Assembly (NCBI GenBank): GCA_964019425.1
Contig: OZ025824.1
Coordinates: 844,501-908,500 of the forward strand
DNA length: 64,000 nucleotides
Source: Flectonema sp. DT1601
Taxonomy: Eukaryota; Euglenozoa; Diplonemea; Diplonemida; Diplonemidae
Reading direction: 5' to 3'
The notes under the pieces: model-generated
Database searches by the model: none
What the model was told of the DNA's origin: nothing
What the model saw: only the letters and a program-made list of their open reading frames with translations
Shown here: one piece after another, positions 54,001 to 63,498 of the stretch
Position numbering within the stretch: position 1 is the first letter of the stretch
Layout of the letters: each line of letters begins with the position of its first letter
Program-made: the position numbers and the translations under genes

Positions 54001-55956
54001 CCAACACCACCGCCAACTGCTCCACCAACTCCGCCGCCAACACCGCCACCAACACCACCACCAACTCCACCACCAACTGCTCCACCGACTCCACCACCAA
54101 CGCCGCCACCAACTCCACCACCAACTGCTCCACCGACTCCACAACCAACACCACCACCAACTCCACCACCAACTGCTCCACCAACTCCACCACTAACTGC
54201 TCCACCGACTCCACCACCAACACCACCACCAACTGCTCCACCGACTCCACCACCAACTGCTCCACCAACACCACCGCCAACTGCTCCACCAACACCGCCA
54301 CCAACTGCTCCACCAACACCACCACCAACACCACCACCAACTCCACCACCAACTGCTCCACCAACTCCACCACTAACTGCTCCACCGACTCCACCACCAA
54401 CACCACCACCAACTGCTCCACCGACTCCACCACCAACTGCTCCACCAACACCACCGCCAACTGCTCCACCAACACCACCGCCAACTGCTCCACCAACACC
54501 ACCACCAACTCCACCACCAACTGCTCCACCAACACCGCCACCAACAGCACCACCTACTCCACCTCCAACTGCACCACCTACTACACCACCGACTCCTCCA
54601 CCAACTCCGCCACCGACTGATATTCATTACAGCGCCACCAGCTGTTCGCGTGTTTCCCAGCACCCGAGAATGCCTGCCACCACGGCAAGCGTCAGGTGCT
54701 GTGCATTCGATGGAAGTTCGTGCATTTCGAGGTCGGCCAGTGAGGTCTGTCTTGGAGACGCGGTGTCATACGCTGAAGCGGAGAGCATTTGCGCAAGCAA
54801 CAACATGAGGCTGTGTCATGAACCTGAATTAGAATCCGGAATTTGTTGTGGCACGGGATGCTTTTACAACAGGAACGCTATTTGGATTAACGATGACGTA
54901 CCTGCCACTGATCCTCCAACTTCGCCGCCAACTCCTCCTCCAACACCGCCACCAACAGCACCACCTACTCCTCCACCAACTCCGCCACCGACTCCACAGC
55001 CGGAAGCTATTCATTACAGCGCCACCAGCTGTTCGCGTGTTTCCCAGCACCCGAGAATGCCTGCCACCACGGCAAGCGTCAGGTGTTGTGCATTTGATGG
55101 AAGTTCCTGCATTTCGAGGTCGGCCAGTGAGGTCTGTCTTGGAGACGCGGTTTCATACGCTGAAGCGGAGAGCATTTGCGCAAGCAACAACATGAGGCTG
55201 TGTCATGAACCTGAATTAGAATCCGGAATTTGTTGTGGCACGGGATGCTTTTACAACAGGAACGCTATTTGGATTAACGATGACGTACCTGCCACTGCTG
55301 CTCCAACTCCTCCACCAACTCCGCCACCGACTCCACAGCCGGAAGCTATTCGTTACAGCGCCACCAGCTGTTCGCGTGTTTCCCAGCACCCGAGAATGCC
55401 TGCCACCACGGCAAGCGTCAGGTGCTGTGCATTCGATGGAAGTTCCTGCATTTCGAGGACGGCCAGTGAGGTCTGTCTTGGAGACGCGGTTTCATACGCT
55501 GAAGCGGAGAGCATTTGCGCAAGCAACAACATGAGGCTGTGTAATGAACCTGAATTAGAATCCGGAATTTGTTGTGACACGGGATGCCTTTACAACAGGA
55601 ACGCTATTTGGATTAACGAGCCTGTCACTGCTGCTCCAACTCCTCCACCAACTCCGCCACCGACTCCACAGCCGGAAGCTATTCGTTACAGCGCCACCAG
55701 CTGTTCGCGTGTTTCCCAGCACCCGAGAATGCCTGCCACCACGGCAAGCGTCAGGTGTTGTGCATTCGATGGAAGTTCCTGCATTTCGAGGACGGCCGGT
55801 GAGGTCTGTCTTGGAGACGCGGTGTCATACGCTGAAGCGGAGAGCATTTGCGCAAGCAACAACATGAGGCTGTGTAATGAACCTGAATTAGAATCCGGAA
55901 TTTGTTGTGACACGGGATGCCTTTACAACAGGAACGCTATTTGGATTAACGAGTAG
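51052..55956 (+). CDS. Secreted astacin metalloprotease with PPT linker, copy 1
   Basis: A 1634-residue intronless secreted protein. Signal peptide at 1-18 (MIRAVALLAALCCAAS). An astacin (M12A) zinc protease domain follows at about 35-225, with the zinc motif HEVLHAMGFWHE (His123, His127, His133, Glu124) and the Met-turn SIMHY at 175-179. Then an EGF-like module (about 312-345), a concanavalin/laminin-G-like region (about 350-545), a beta-rich region with unknown fold up to about 875, a Pro-Pro-Thr repeat linker (about 881-1189), and four Cys-rich modules of about 85 residues (CCAFDGSSC; YAEAESICASNNMRLC; GICCGTGC) joined by short PPT spacers. No prodomain is evident between signal and protease. 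Expected role: extracellular or cell-wall proteolysis, with the C-terminal modules as binding units. An upstream in-frame ATG at 50938 would hide the signal peptide, so I start at 51052. Confidence 0.9.
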   Translation: MIRAVALLAALCCAASREVAIGDMVFESDAHTLSGWRGNLWPGTVIPYTIDSSLDADDARILAAIGIIEEKTCIRFREATPSDVNFMKFVYFAGGCRANIGMTIGAPTMIWLKETCSTGSTLHEVLHAMGFWHEQSRSDRDAFVEINTENIQDGFASQFTLRSDINNVGPYDYDSIMHYSATAFTGNGRPTISSPRPIGQRSTLSEGDTRAIEFLYQCIPLPAPKCILTKTGTINIPHSTEFTVSAIATYTTDLTSEGVRRRSPFYRTESLTPSPSDAGTSRTISFSFAGTDGTSTTCSVQVNVLDATTVCYGQADPEACSGDRGTCVSNGVCQCVGEYGGPTCAAWATCPYTASSDFDDDSSLLSTNPADGTGIVTTDSYSGVGSLQVGSAAQVGSKSSTYDFAGHPRRLSARFKYAKKHSDIAFGLYMWKNGNICYNFQPGRLQYTHSGSEFSRRLSVGYGSRSDYLVNPFKWHKVELEVVSATEINEYLDGVLLQTRAYRSTSCNDGISTVGAIFNSGGPSFVDDFKVVCGEFVSITGTLVTAADQRQALRTGGHTIVLRLQSDTWKSDSQSINAVLRSLSGLRSDSPWNTNMDTLLQVGNVAVSGSLMTITLAALPSYDFQLDEIVTFRVPASSLTEGSEVVDSSSFQIRGWCSGTRKFLDTTGFFLRNAKTPYVPDYVRFEIPAGSSSFSWSVADYKTIDFTSRNVCMSGSCTGSGPALPSSAEISIVLEFTRSSSGVISSIAVAADGASVGSVAWSGRAPGRSSTVYIGTSVETTQIFWCPNVDPEVMHETITAASGKFTLIPGSVEFDVSDEVAIATDASCSSKVVHHARPSNGIIELHYQNRPAGVSYFLCWKSGLVSSAFTSQEFAAANPPTSPPTPPPTPPPTAPPTPPPTAPPTPPPTPPPTPPPTAPPTPPPTAPPTPPPTAPPTPPPTPPPTPPPTAPPTPPPTAPPTPPPTPPPTPPPTAPPTPPPTPPPTPPPTAPPTPPPTPPPTPPPTPPPTAPPTPPPTPPPTPPPTAPPTPQPTPPPTPPPTAPPTPPLTAPPTPPPTPPPTAPPTPPPTAPPTPPPTAPPTPPPTAPPTPPPTPPPTPPPTAPPTPPLTAPPTPPPTPPPTAPPTPPPTAPPTPPPTAPPTPPPTAPPTPPPTPPPTAPPTPPPTAPPTPPPTAPPTTPPTPPPTPPPTDIHYSATSCSRVSQHPRMPATTASVRCCAFDGSSCISRSASEVCLGDAVSYAEAESICASNNMRLCHEPELESGICCGTGCFYNRNAIWINDDVPATDPPTSPPTPPPTPPPTAPPTPPPTPPPTPQPEAIHYSATSCSRVSQHPRMPATTASVRCCAFDGSSCISRSASEVCLGDAVSYAEAESICASNNMRLCHEPELESGICCGTGCFYNRNAIWINDDVPATAAPTPPPTPPPTPQPEAIRYSATSCSRVSQHPRMPATTASVRCCAFDGSSCISRTASEVCLGDAVSYAEAESICASNNMRLCNEPELESGICCDTGCLYNRNAIWINEPVTAAPTPPPTPPPTPQPEAIRYSATSCSRVSQHPRMPATTASVRCCAFDGSSCISRTAGEVCLGDAVSYAEAESICASNNMRLCNEPELESGICCDTGCLYNRNAIWINE
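53692..54618 (+). repeat. Pro-Pro-Thr coding minisatellite, copy 1
   Basis: 927 bases of CCA/ACN-rich units encoding PPTPPPT and PPTAPPT blocks. It is 156 bases (52 residues) longer than the tract in copy 2. Confidence 0.9.
54619..55953 (+). repeat. Four Cys-rich C-terminal modules, copy 1
   Basis: Near-identical modules at about 54619-54893, 55006-55285, 55345-55620 and 55678-55953. Modules 3 and 4 share changes (IRYSATSC, RTA, CDTGCLYN) that modules 1 and 2 lack, so the order of duplication can be read. Confidence 0.85.
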
Positions 55957-56306
55957 GCCTTCGAGCACATGGTAAAAAACAATAAATCCTATTCTGAGTG
56001 AAAAAAGAACGAATCTTAAACTTAATCTTAGTCTTAAATTTATATTACACGCGGGTTGATCCGGTATCTTCAATTACCAGATTCCGCGCGCGCTCTCTAG
56101 GGAGGGAGAGAGAGAGGGGGAGGGGGGTTAACCGCAGTCGTCATCAAGCGGGAAGTGCGTTCTGCTGGCTAGTCTTCTGCAGCAACTTCGATGTTGCAGA
56201 TGGATGTCCTGACGGAGTGCGCACGCTTGCGCGCTCAATGAATGAGCTGATGCCCATATGTACGAGCCATCGTGGAAACTGAAATACGTTTTCCGGCGGT
56301 ACTTCC

Positions 56307-56338
<32 letters not shown>

Positions 56339-57331
56339 TTTTTTATAGTAGTAGTATTAGTTGTTGCTGCACGGCAGTGTGCGAAGTTAGATAAGTACCC
56401 GATGTCAACTAAAAAACGGAATGACCTTCGTTGGTCTGTTTCGATGAAAGGGAGCAAAAACTTGCTTTGTTTCAGGTCACGTTGAGGGATGCCCCTTCTT
56501 GCATTCCGAATTTTTATTTTTTCCCCTTCCCTTCCCTTCCCTTCCCTACCCCTCTGCGCTTTCCTTTTTATTCCTATTCTTGCGATCGATCCCCGTTGGT
56601 TTTTGGTTGTCGCACGTGTACTGACACTGTCTCCCGTTGTTGGGATGTATATGTCAGGTGCGCGCGGATGCCACTAATTTACATACTCAAAAACAATGGT
56701 AAAATGATTATACATAACAGAAGAAGGCTGAAATTATTCTTTCAACACAAGAACTCTCTCTTGGTGGAATAGAATCCCGTCGTCGCAGCGTGGAAGGGTT
56801 TCCCTATTAGCTCCCCCCGCGGGATTTTTTTATTTATAAAACATCATAACTAAGTAACTACATCCTAGTCTTGCTTACTAGGATGCTTCAGTCACAAGAG
56901 CTGACTGACTTACTCCTACTCCATACTGATGATGAGAGAATAGAGGTAAAGAGGTATCTGGATTTACTCTCGAAACCTAAATAGTTACTTCAAAAGGCTA
57001 AGGTAAGCATCACACCTAGTCACTGTATCTAAAACCAATGTTGAATTATCGTTATGTTGTTTTATGATACAATACATTTGTATTTTACGTACAAAATCAA
57101 ACAGTTAAACCCCCGCGGGCTGCTTGGGGCAGCAATTTCTCGCTAGCGAACGAAAAAAAAAAAAAAAAAAAAAGCTTTTGCCACCGACTTTCTTTTTTGG
57201 TAAAAAGGCAGCCAATTCTCTGTTAACCTACATTAACCTTCTGCCTAGTTCTTTGTACTGAGGAACGCCCTTTCCCCGAAACTCATAAGAGTACGGCTAA
57301 ATTTTGCTAGTAATTCTTTTCGTTCCTCCCG

Positions 57332-57364
<33 letters not shown>

Positions 57365-58367
57365 AATTCTCTTTTTCATTTTTTTTTTTTTTTTTTTGTT
57401 TGTTTTAACTACTGTGGGTGTGTCCCTGTTGAAGCACTTTTTCGTCGCGCTACGCTCGTTCAGTTCGCTCGTTCGGGCGACGTTCGGCCAAGCTATCAAT
57501 GCGGATGCACCCAATTAAGCGAAACCAGGCCCCCCTGTCAGCCTAATCGCCGCCCCTTTGCTCCCCTTCTGAAGAAGGAATTTAATGCCTGAACCAGAAT
57601 GTTACCATCAGCAAAGGAATGCTCACACTTCTCTTGAGAGGTGTTGAATTTAGTCGTCCTTCTGATGTCGGTAGCAGTCACATCGGTTGCACACGACGTT
57701 TGGGTACGTGGGTGCGTGTGTGTTGTGTGTTAAGTTGTCTTTTCGAATGGAATTATCAGAATGAAGATCTGCATTCAGAAAAGGCATTCTTTGAGCCAGT
57801 TGTTCCTTCCTTCCTTCCTGCACTCCCTCTCTTTTTGTGTGTCCTCGAAGAGGAAACATCGATATGCGCAAGAAATGAGGTTTTGCATCTCGTTTTTTGG
57901 CTTTTTTTTGTATCCAAAGCTTCCTCACACGGACACACCGATCTATCGTTTTAGTGCGGGTGCGAATGAGTTTTTTTTTAAAAATTATCTCTCGTCACAG
58001 GTAGCAGGCAGGCAGGCAGGCAAGCAAGCAAGCAGGAGATGAAATGGCTTCGAGGGAGTGGTGTGGCCGCAGTGCGAACTGGTTTCGACCCGTCAGCGGC
58101 GCGGGTTTTCTGCTTTCTACGCTTGGCTTCCCTTCTTTCCTTGGGATGGACATCACCTCGAGCTTTCCAAAAAACTTCGCAGCTCTTTGCGTGTTGGGGG
58201 AGGGGAGGGGAGGGGAGGTCTGTCCATCAAGCTTTAGTTGATGGAGTGCATGTATGTTGTTCAGAATGACCAGTTTAATTGAGAGTTTCACGGCAATTTC
58301 GTCTTGTTCTCCCTTTTCCTACAACAAGCATTTTCTTGTGCACAGACCACTTAGTCAAACGAAAAAA
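55957..58367. other. Spacer between the astacin copies
   Basis: The first 884 bases (to 56840) also follow copy 2. They contain GA and CT microsatellites (56101-56127; 56307-56330) and a TTCCC repeat near 56520-56545. The unique part has two adjacent hairpins at 56861-56885 (CATCCTAG/CTAGGATG) and 56889-56907, the 10-base palindrome TCGCTAGCGA at 57140-57149 before an A run, T30 at 57334-57363, and a CAGG/CAAG microsatellite near 58005-58036. No gene supported. Confidence 0.6.
57334..57363. repeat. Poly(T) run, 30 bases
   Basis: Uninterrupted T tract. Confidence 0.9.
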
Positions 58368-61300
58368 ATGATTCGAGCAGTCGCGCTGCTCGCGGCACTT
58401 TGCTGCGCTGCGAGCCGAGAAGTAGCAATCGGTGACATGGTGTTTGAGTCAGATGCGCACACCCTGAGTGGGTGGCGAGGAAACTTGTGGCCCGGGACGG
58501 TGATCCCGTACACGATCGACTCGTCGCTCGACGCGGACGACGCGAGGATTCTTGCAGCGATTGGAATAATCGAAGAGAAGACTTGCATTCGATTCAGGGA
58601 AGCGACTCCGTCGGATGTCAACTTCATGAAGTTTGTTTACTTCGCGGGAGGGTGCAGGGCAAATATCGGAATGACGATCGGAGCACCGACAATGATTTGG
58701 TTGAAGGAAACCTGTTCTACTGGGTCGACGCTCCACGAGGTGCTGCACGCGATGGGATTTTGGCACGAGCAGAGTCGGAGCGACAGGGATGCCTTCGTCG
58801 AGATCAACACCGAGAACATCCAAGACGGCTTCGCCAGCCAGTTCACGTTGAGATCGGACATCAACAATGTGGGACCTTATGATTATGATTCGATCATGCA
58901 CTACAGCGCCACGGCGTTCACAGGCAACGGTCGTCCAACGATCAGCTCACCGAGACCGATCGGGCAAAGATCAACGCTGAGCGAGGGAGACACCCGAGCA
59001 ATCGAGTTCCTGTACCAATGTATCCCGTTGCCTGCTCCGAAGTGCATACTGACCAAGACGGGGACGATTAACATTCCCCACAGCACGGAGTTTACGGTTT
59101 CCGCCATCGCGACGTACACCACTGACTTGACCAGCGAAGGGGTGAGGAGGCGGTCGCCTTTCTACAGAACGGAGTCGCTGACGCCGTCTCCTTCGGACGC
59201 CGGAACCTCGCGGACGATCTCGTTTTCGTTTGCCGGGACGGATGGGACTTCGACGACTTGCAGCGTCCAGGTGAACGTGTTGGACGCGACGACTGTTTGC
59301 TACGGACAGGCCGACCCGGAAGCTTGTTCCGGCGACAGGGGAACTTGCGTTTCAAACGGAGTGTGTCAGTGTGTTGGGGAGTACGGCGGGCCTACCTGCG
59401 CTGCGTGGGCGACTTGCCCGTACACGGCGTCCTCGGACTTCGACGACGACAGCTCGTTGCTGAGCACGAACCCGGCGGACGGGACGGGGATTGTCACAAC
59501 CGATTCGTACTCAGGGGTCGGGTCGCTCCAGGTCGGAAGTGCTGCGCAGGTGGGATCGAAGTCCTCGACGTACGACTTTGCCGGACACCCTCGCAGGTTG
59601 TCTGCCAGGTTCAAGTACGCGAAGAAACACAGCGACATTGCCTTCGGACTGTACATGTGGAAGAACGGAATCATCTGCTACAACTTCCAACCGGGGAGGC
59701 TGCAGTACACTCACTCCGGGTCGGAGTTCTCCCGACGACTATCCGTAGGATACGGATCGAGGAGCGACTACTTGGTGAACCCGTTCAAGTGGCACAAAGT
59801 CGAGCTCGAGGTGGTGTCGGCGACTGAGATCAACGAGTACCTGGACGGTGTCCTTTTGCAGACCCGTGCCTACAGGAGCACCAGCTGCAACGACGGCATA
59901 AGCACGGTCGGTGCCATCTTCAACAGCGGAGGTCCGTCATTCGTCGACGACTTCAAGGTGGTTTGCGGTGAATTCGTGTCGATCACCGGGACACTGGTGA
60001 CGGCAGCGGACCAGAGACAAGCCTTGCGGACCGGCGGGCACACGATTGTGCTCAGGCTGCAGAGCGACACCTGGAAAAGCGACAGCCAGTCGATCAACGC
60101 GGTGCTGCGGTCCCTGAGCGGTCTCCGCAGCGACTCTCCGTGGAACACGAACATGGACACCCTGCTGCAGGTGGGGAACGTCGCGGTGTCGGGCTCTCTC
60201 ATGACGATAACGCTCGCTGCGCTGCCGAGCTACGACTTCCAACTGGACGAGATTGTGACGTTCAGGGTGCCGGCGTCGTCGCTGACGGAAGGGTCGGAGG
60301 TCGTTGACTCGTCTTCGTTTCAGATTCGAGGATGGTGCTCTGGAACTCGCAAGTTCTTGGACACGACCGGATTTTTCTTGAGGAACGCGAAGACTCCGTA
60401 CGTGCCGGACTACGTGAGGTTCGAGATTCCTGCGGGTTCGTCGAGTTTCAGCTGGTCCGTTGCCGACTACAAGACCATCGACTTCACGTCAAGAAACGTT
60501 TGCATGAGCGGCAGTTGCACTGGTTCTGGGCCGGCGCTGCCGTCGTCCGCGGAGATTTCCATCGTCTTGGAGTTCACTCGCAGCAGCAGCGGTGTCATCA
60601 GCAGCATCGCTGTCGCTGCCGACGGGGCCTCGGTGGGTTCGGTGGCATGGTCGGGCAGGGCACCTGGGAGGAGCAGCACTGTCTACATCGGAACCAGCGT
60701 TGAGACGACACAGATTTTCTGGTGCCCGAACGTTGATCCGGAGGTGATGCACGAAACCATTACGGCCGCTTCGGGAAAGTTTACGCTGATTCCCGGAAGT
60801 GTGGAATTCGATGTGTCGGATGAGGTAGCTATCGCAACAGACGCTTCGTGCTCATCAAAGGTTGTGCACCACGCGAGGCCATCGAATGGAATCATCGAGT
60901 TGCATTATCAAAACAGGCCTGCAGGAGTGTCGTATTTCCTCTGTTGGAAATCTGGGTTGGTGTCTTCGGCGTTCACTTCACAGGAATTCGCCGCAGCGAA
61001 CCCACCAACTTCGCCACCAACACCGCCGCCGACTCCACCACCAACTGCACCACCAACTCCACCTCCAACTGCTCCACCAACTCCGCCGCCAACACCGCCA
61101 CCAACACCACCGCCAACTGCACCACCAACTCCGCCGCCAACTGCTCCACCAACTCCGCCGCCAACACCGCCACCAACACCACCGCCAACTGCTCCACCGA
61201 CTCCACCACCAACTGCTCCGCCGACTCCACCGCCAACACCGCCACCAACACCACCGCCAACTGCTCCACCAACTCCGCCGCCAACACCGCCACCAACACC

Positions 61301-63116
61301 ACCGCCAACTGCTCCACCAACTCCGCCGCCAACACCGCCACCAACACCACCACCAACTCCACCACCAACTGCTCCACCGACTCCACCACCAACGCCGCCA
61401 CCAACTCCACCACCAACTGCTCCACCGACTCCACCACCAACACCACCACCAACTCCACCACCAACTGCTCCACCAACTCCACCACCAACACCACCACCAA
61501 CTGCTCCACCGACTCCACCACCAACACCACCACCAACTCCACCACCAACTGCTCCACCAACTCCACCACCAACTGCTCCACCGACTCCACCACCAACTGC
61601 TCCACCAACACCACCGCCAACTGCTCCACCAACACCGCCACCAACTGCTCCACCAACACCACCACCAACTCCACCACCAACTGCTCCACCAACACCGCCA
61701 CCAACAGCACCACCTACTCCACCTCCAACTGCACCACCTACTACACCACCGACTCCTCCACCAACTCCGCCACCGACTGATATTCATTACAGCGCCACCA
61801 GCTGTTCGCGTGTTTCCCAGCACCCGAGAATGCCTGCCACCACGGCAAGCGTCAGGTGCTGTGCATTCGATGGAAGTTCGTGCATTTCGAGGTCGGCCAG
61901 TGAGGTCTGTCTTGGAGACGCGGTGTCATACGCTGAAGCGGAGAGCATTTGCGCAAGCAACAACATGAGGCTGTGTCATGAACCTGAATTAGAATCCGGA
62001 ATTTGTTGTGGCACGGGATGCTTTTACAACAGGAACGCTATTTGGATTAACGATGACGTACCTGCCACTGCTCCTCCAACTTCGCCGCCAACTCCTCCTC
62101 CAACACCGCCACCAACAGCACCACCTACTCCTCCACCAACTCCGCCACCGACCCCACAGCCGGAAGCTATTCATTACAGCGCCACCAGCTGTTCGCGTGT
62201 TTCCCAGCACCCGAGAATGCCTGCCACCACGGCAAGCGTCAGGTGTTGTGCATTTGATGGAAGTTCCTGCATTTCGAGGTCGGCCAGTGAGGTCTGTCTT
62301 GGAGACGCGGTTTCATACGCTGAAGCGGAGAGCATTTGCGCAAGCAACAACATGAGGCTGTGTCATGAACCTGAATTAGAATCCGGAATTTGTTGTGGCA
62401 CGGGATGCTTTTACAACAGGAACGCTATTTGGATTAACGATGACGTACCTGCCACTGCTGCTCCAACTCCTCCACCAACTCCGCCACCGACTCCACAGCC
62501 GGAAGCTATTCGTTACAGCGCCACCAGCTGTTCGCGTGTTTCCCAGCACCCGAGAATGCCTGCCACCACGGCAAGCGTCAGGTGCTGTGCATTCGATGGA
62601 AGTTCCTGCATTTCGAGGACGGCCAGTGAGGTCTGTCTTGGAGACGCGGTGTCATACGCTGAAGCGGAGAGCATTTGCGCAAGCAACAACATGAGGCTGT
62701 GTAATGAACCTGAATTAGAATCCGGAATTTGTTGTGACACGGGATGCCTTTACAACAGGAACGCTATTTGGATTAACGAGCCTGTCACTGCTGCTCCAAC
62801 TCCTCCACCAACTCCGCCACCGACTCCACAGCCGGAAGCTATTCGTTACAGCGCCACCAGCTGTTCGCGTGTTTCCCAGCACCCGAGAATGCCTGCCACC
62901 ACGGCAAGCGTCAGGTGTTGTGCATTCGATGGAAGTTCCTGCATTTCGAGGACGGCCGGTGAGGTCTGTCTTGGAGACGCGGTGTCATACGCTGAAGCGG
63001 AGAGCATTTGCGCAAGCAACAACATGAGGCTGTGTAATGAACCTGAATTAGAATCCGGAATTTGTTGTGACACGGGATGCCTTTACAACAGGAACGCTAT
63101 TTGGATTAACGAGTAG
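58368..63116 (+). CDS. Secreted astacin metalloprotease with PPT linker, copy 2
   Basis: A 1582-residue near-identical copy of the gene at 51052, with the same order: signal peptide, astacin domain with HEVLHAMGFWHE and SIMHY, EGF-like module, lectin-like region, PPT linker and four Cys-rich modules. Visible differences are a 52-residue shorter PPT linker, an Asn-to-Ile change (NGNICYN to NGIICYN) and a few changes in the linker and modules. Reading frame is intact, so both copies are probably functional. No prodomain or intron. The two copies likely arose by unequal crossing-over within a recent generation span in evolutionary terms; the flank identity prevents ranking which is ancestral. 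Confidence 0.9.
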   Translation: MIRAVALLAALCCAASREVAIGDMVFESDAHTLSGWRGNLWPGTVIPYTIDSSLDADDARILAAIGIIEEKTCIRFREATPSDVNFMKFVYFAGGCRANIGMTIGAPTMIWLKETCSTGSTLHEVLHAMGFWHEQSRSDRDAFVEINTENIQDGFASQFTLRSDINNVGPYDYDSIMHYSATAFTGNGRPTISSPRPIGQRSTLSEGDTRAIEFLYQCIPLPAPKCILTKTGTINIPHSTEFTVSAIATYTTDLTSEGVRRRSPFYRTESLTPSPSDAGTSRTISFSFAGTDGTSTTCSVQVNVLDATTVCYGQADPEACSGDRGTCVSNGVCQCVGEYGGPTCAAWATCPYTASSDFDDDSSLLSTNPADGTGIVTTDSYSGVGSLQVGSAAQVGSKSSTYDFAGHPRRLSARFKYAKKHSDIAFGLYMWKNGIICYNFQPGRLQYTHSGSEFSRRLSVGYGSRSDYLVNPFKWHKVELEVVSATEINEYLDGVLLQTRAYRSTSCNDGISTVGAIFNSGGPSFVDDFKVVCGEFVSITGTLVTAADQRQALRTGGHTIVLRLQSDTWKSDSQSINAVLRSLSGLRSDSPWNTNMDTLLQVGNVAVSGSLMTITLAALPSYDFQLDEIVTFRVPASSLTEGSEVVDSSSFQIRGWCSGTRKFLDTTGFFLRNAKTPYVPDYVRFEIPAGSSSFSWSVADYKTIDFTSRNVCMSGSCTGSGPALPSSAEISIVLEFTRSSSGVISSIAVAADGASVGSVAWSGRAPGRSSTVYIGTSVETTQIFWCPNVDPEVMHETITAASGKFTLIPGSVEFDVSDEVAIATDASCSSKVVHHARPSNGIIELHYQNRPAGVSYFLCWKSGLVSSAFTSQEFAAANPPTSPPTPPPTPPPTAPPTPPPTAPPTPPPTPPPTPPPTAPPTPPPTAPPTPPPTPPPTPPPTAPPTPPPTAPPTPPPTPPPTPPPTAPPTPPPTPPPTPPPTAPPTPPPTPPPTPPPTPPPTAPPTPPPTPPPTPPPTAPPTPPPTPPPTPPPTAPPTPPPTPPPTAPPTPPPTPPPTPPPTAPPTPPPTAPPTPPPTAPPTPPPTAPPTPPPTAPPTPPPTPPPTAPPTPPPTAPPTPPPTAPPTTPPTPPPTPPPTDIHYSATSCSRVSQHPRMPATTASVRCCAFDGSSCISRSASEVCLGDAVSYAEAESICASNNMRLCHEPELESGICCGTGCFYNRNAIWINDDVPATAPPTSPPTPPPTPPPTAPPTPPPTPPPTPQPEAIHYSATSCSRVSQHPRMPATTASVRCCAFDGSSCISRSASEVCLGDAVSYAEAESICASNNMRLCHEPELESGICCGTGCFYNRNAIWINDDVPATAAPTPPPTPPPTPQPEAIRYSATSCSRVSQHPRMPATTASVRCCAFDGSSCISRTASEVCLGDAVSYAEAESICASNNMRLCNEPELESGICCDTGCLYNRNAIWINEPVTAAPTPPPTPPPTPQPEAIRYSATSCSRVSQHPRMPATTASVRCCAFDGSSCISRTAGEVCLGDAVSYAEAESICASNNMRLCNEPELESGICCDTGCLYNRNAIWINE
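61008..61778 (+). repeat. Pro-Pro-Thr coding minisatellite, copy 2
   Basis: 771 bases, in frame, shorter than in copy 1. Loss is a multiple of three and leaves the frame intact. Confidence 0.9.
61779..63113 (+). repeat. Four Cys-rich C-terminal modules, copy 2
   Basis: Same four modules as copy 1, in the same order, with a few base changes. Confidence 0.85.
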
Positions 63117-63466
63117 GCCTTCGAGCACATGGTAAAAAACAATAAATCCTATTCTGAGTGAAAAAAGAACGAATCTTAAACTTAATCTTAGTCTTAAATT
63201 TATATTACACGCGGGTTGATCCGGTATCTTCAATTACCAGATTCCGCGCGCGCTCTCTAGGGAGGGAGAGAGAGAGGGGGAGGGGGGTTAACCGCAATCG
63301 TCATCAAGCGGGAAGTGCGTTCTGCTGGCTAGTCTTCTGCAGCAACTTCGATGTTGCAGATGGATGTCCTGACGGAGTGCGCACGCTTGCGCGCTCAATG
63401 AATGAGCTGATGCCCATATGTACGAGCCATCGTGGAAACTGAAATACGTTTTCCGGCGGTACTTCC

Positions 63467-63498
<32 letters not shown>

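Larger units (their letters stand above)
50938..56840 (+). repeat. Tandem duplication, first copy
   Basis: This 5.9 kb segment, gene plus about 880 bases of 3' flank, recurs at 58254-64000. The offset is 7316 bases before the Pro-Pro-Thr tract and 7160 after it. Both coding and non-coding parts are nearly identical, so the event is recent. The left edge falls at 50938/58254; upstream sequences are unrelated. Confidence 0.95.

Noticed and set aside
53546-54620. Long open frames of His/Gln/Leu, Asn/Thr/Ser, Val/Leu and Trp/Ser over the Pro-Pro-Thr tract on both strands
   Set aside because: They are shadows of a periodic CCA/ACN repeat and disappear outside it; the astacin frame explains the tract.
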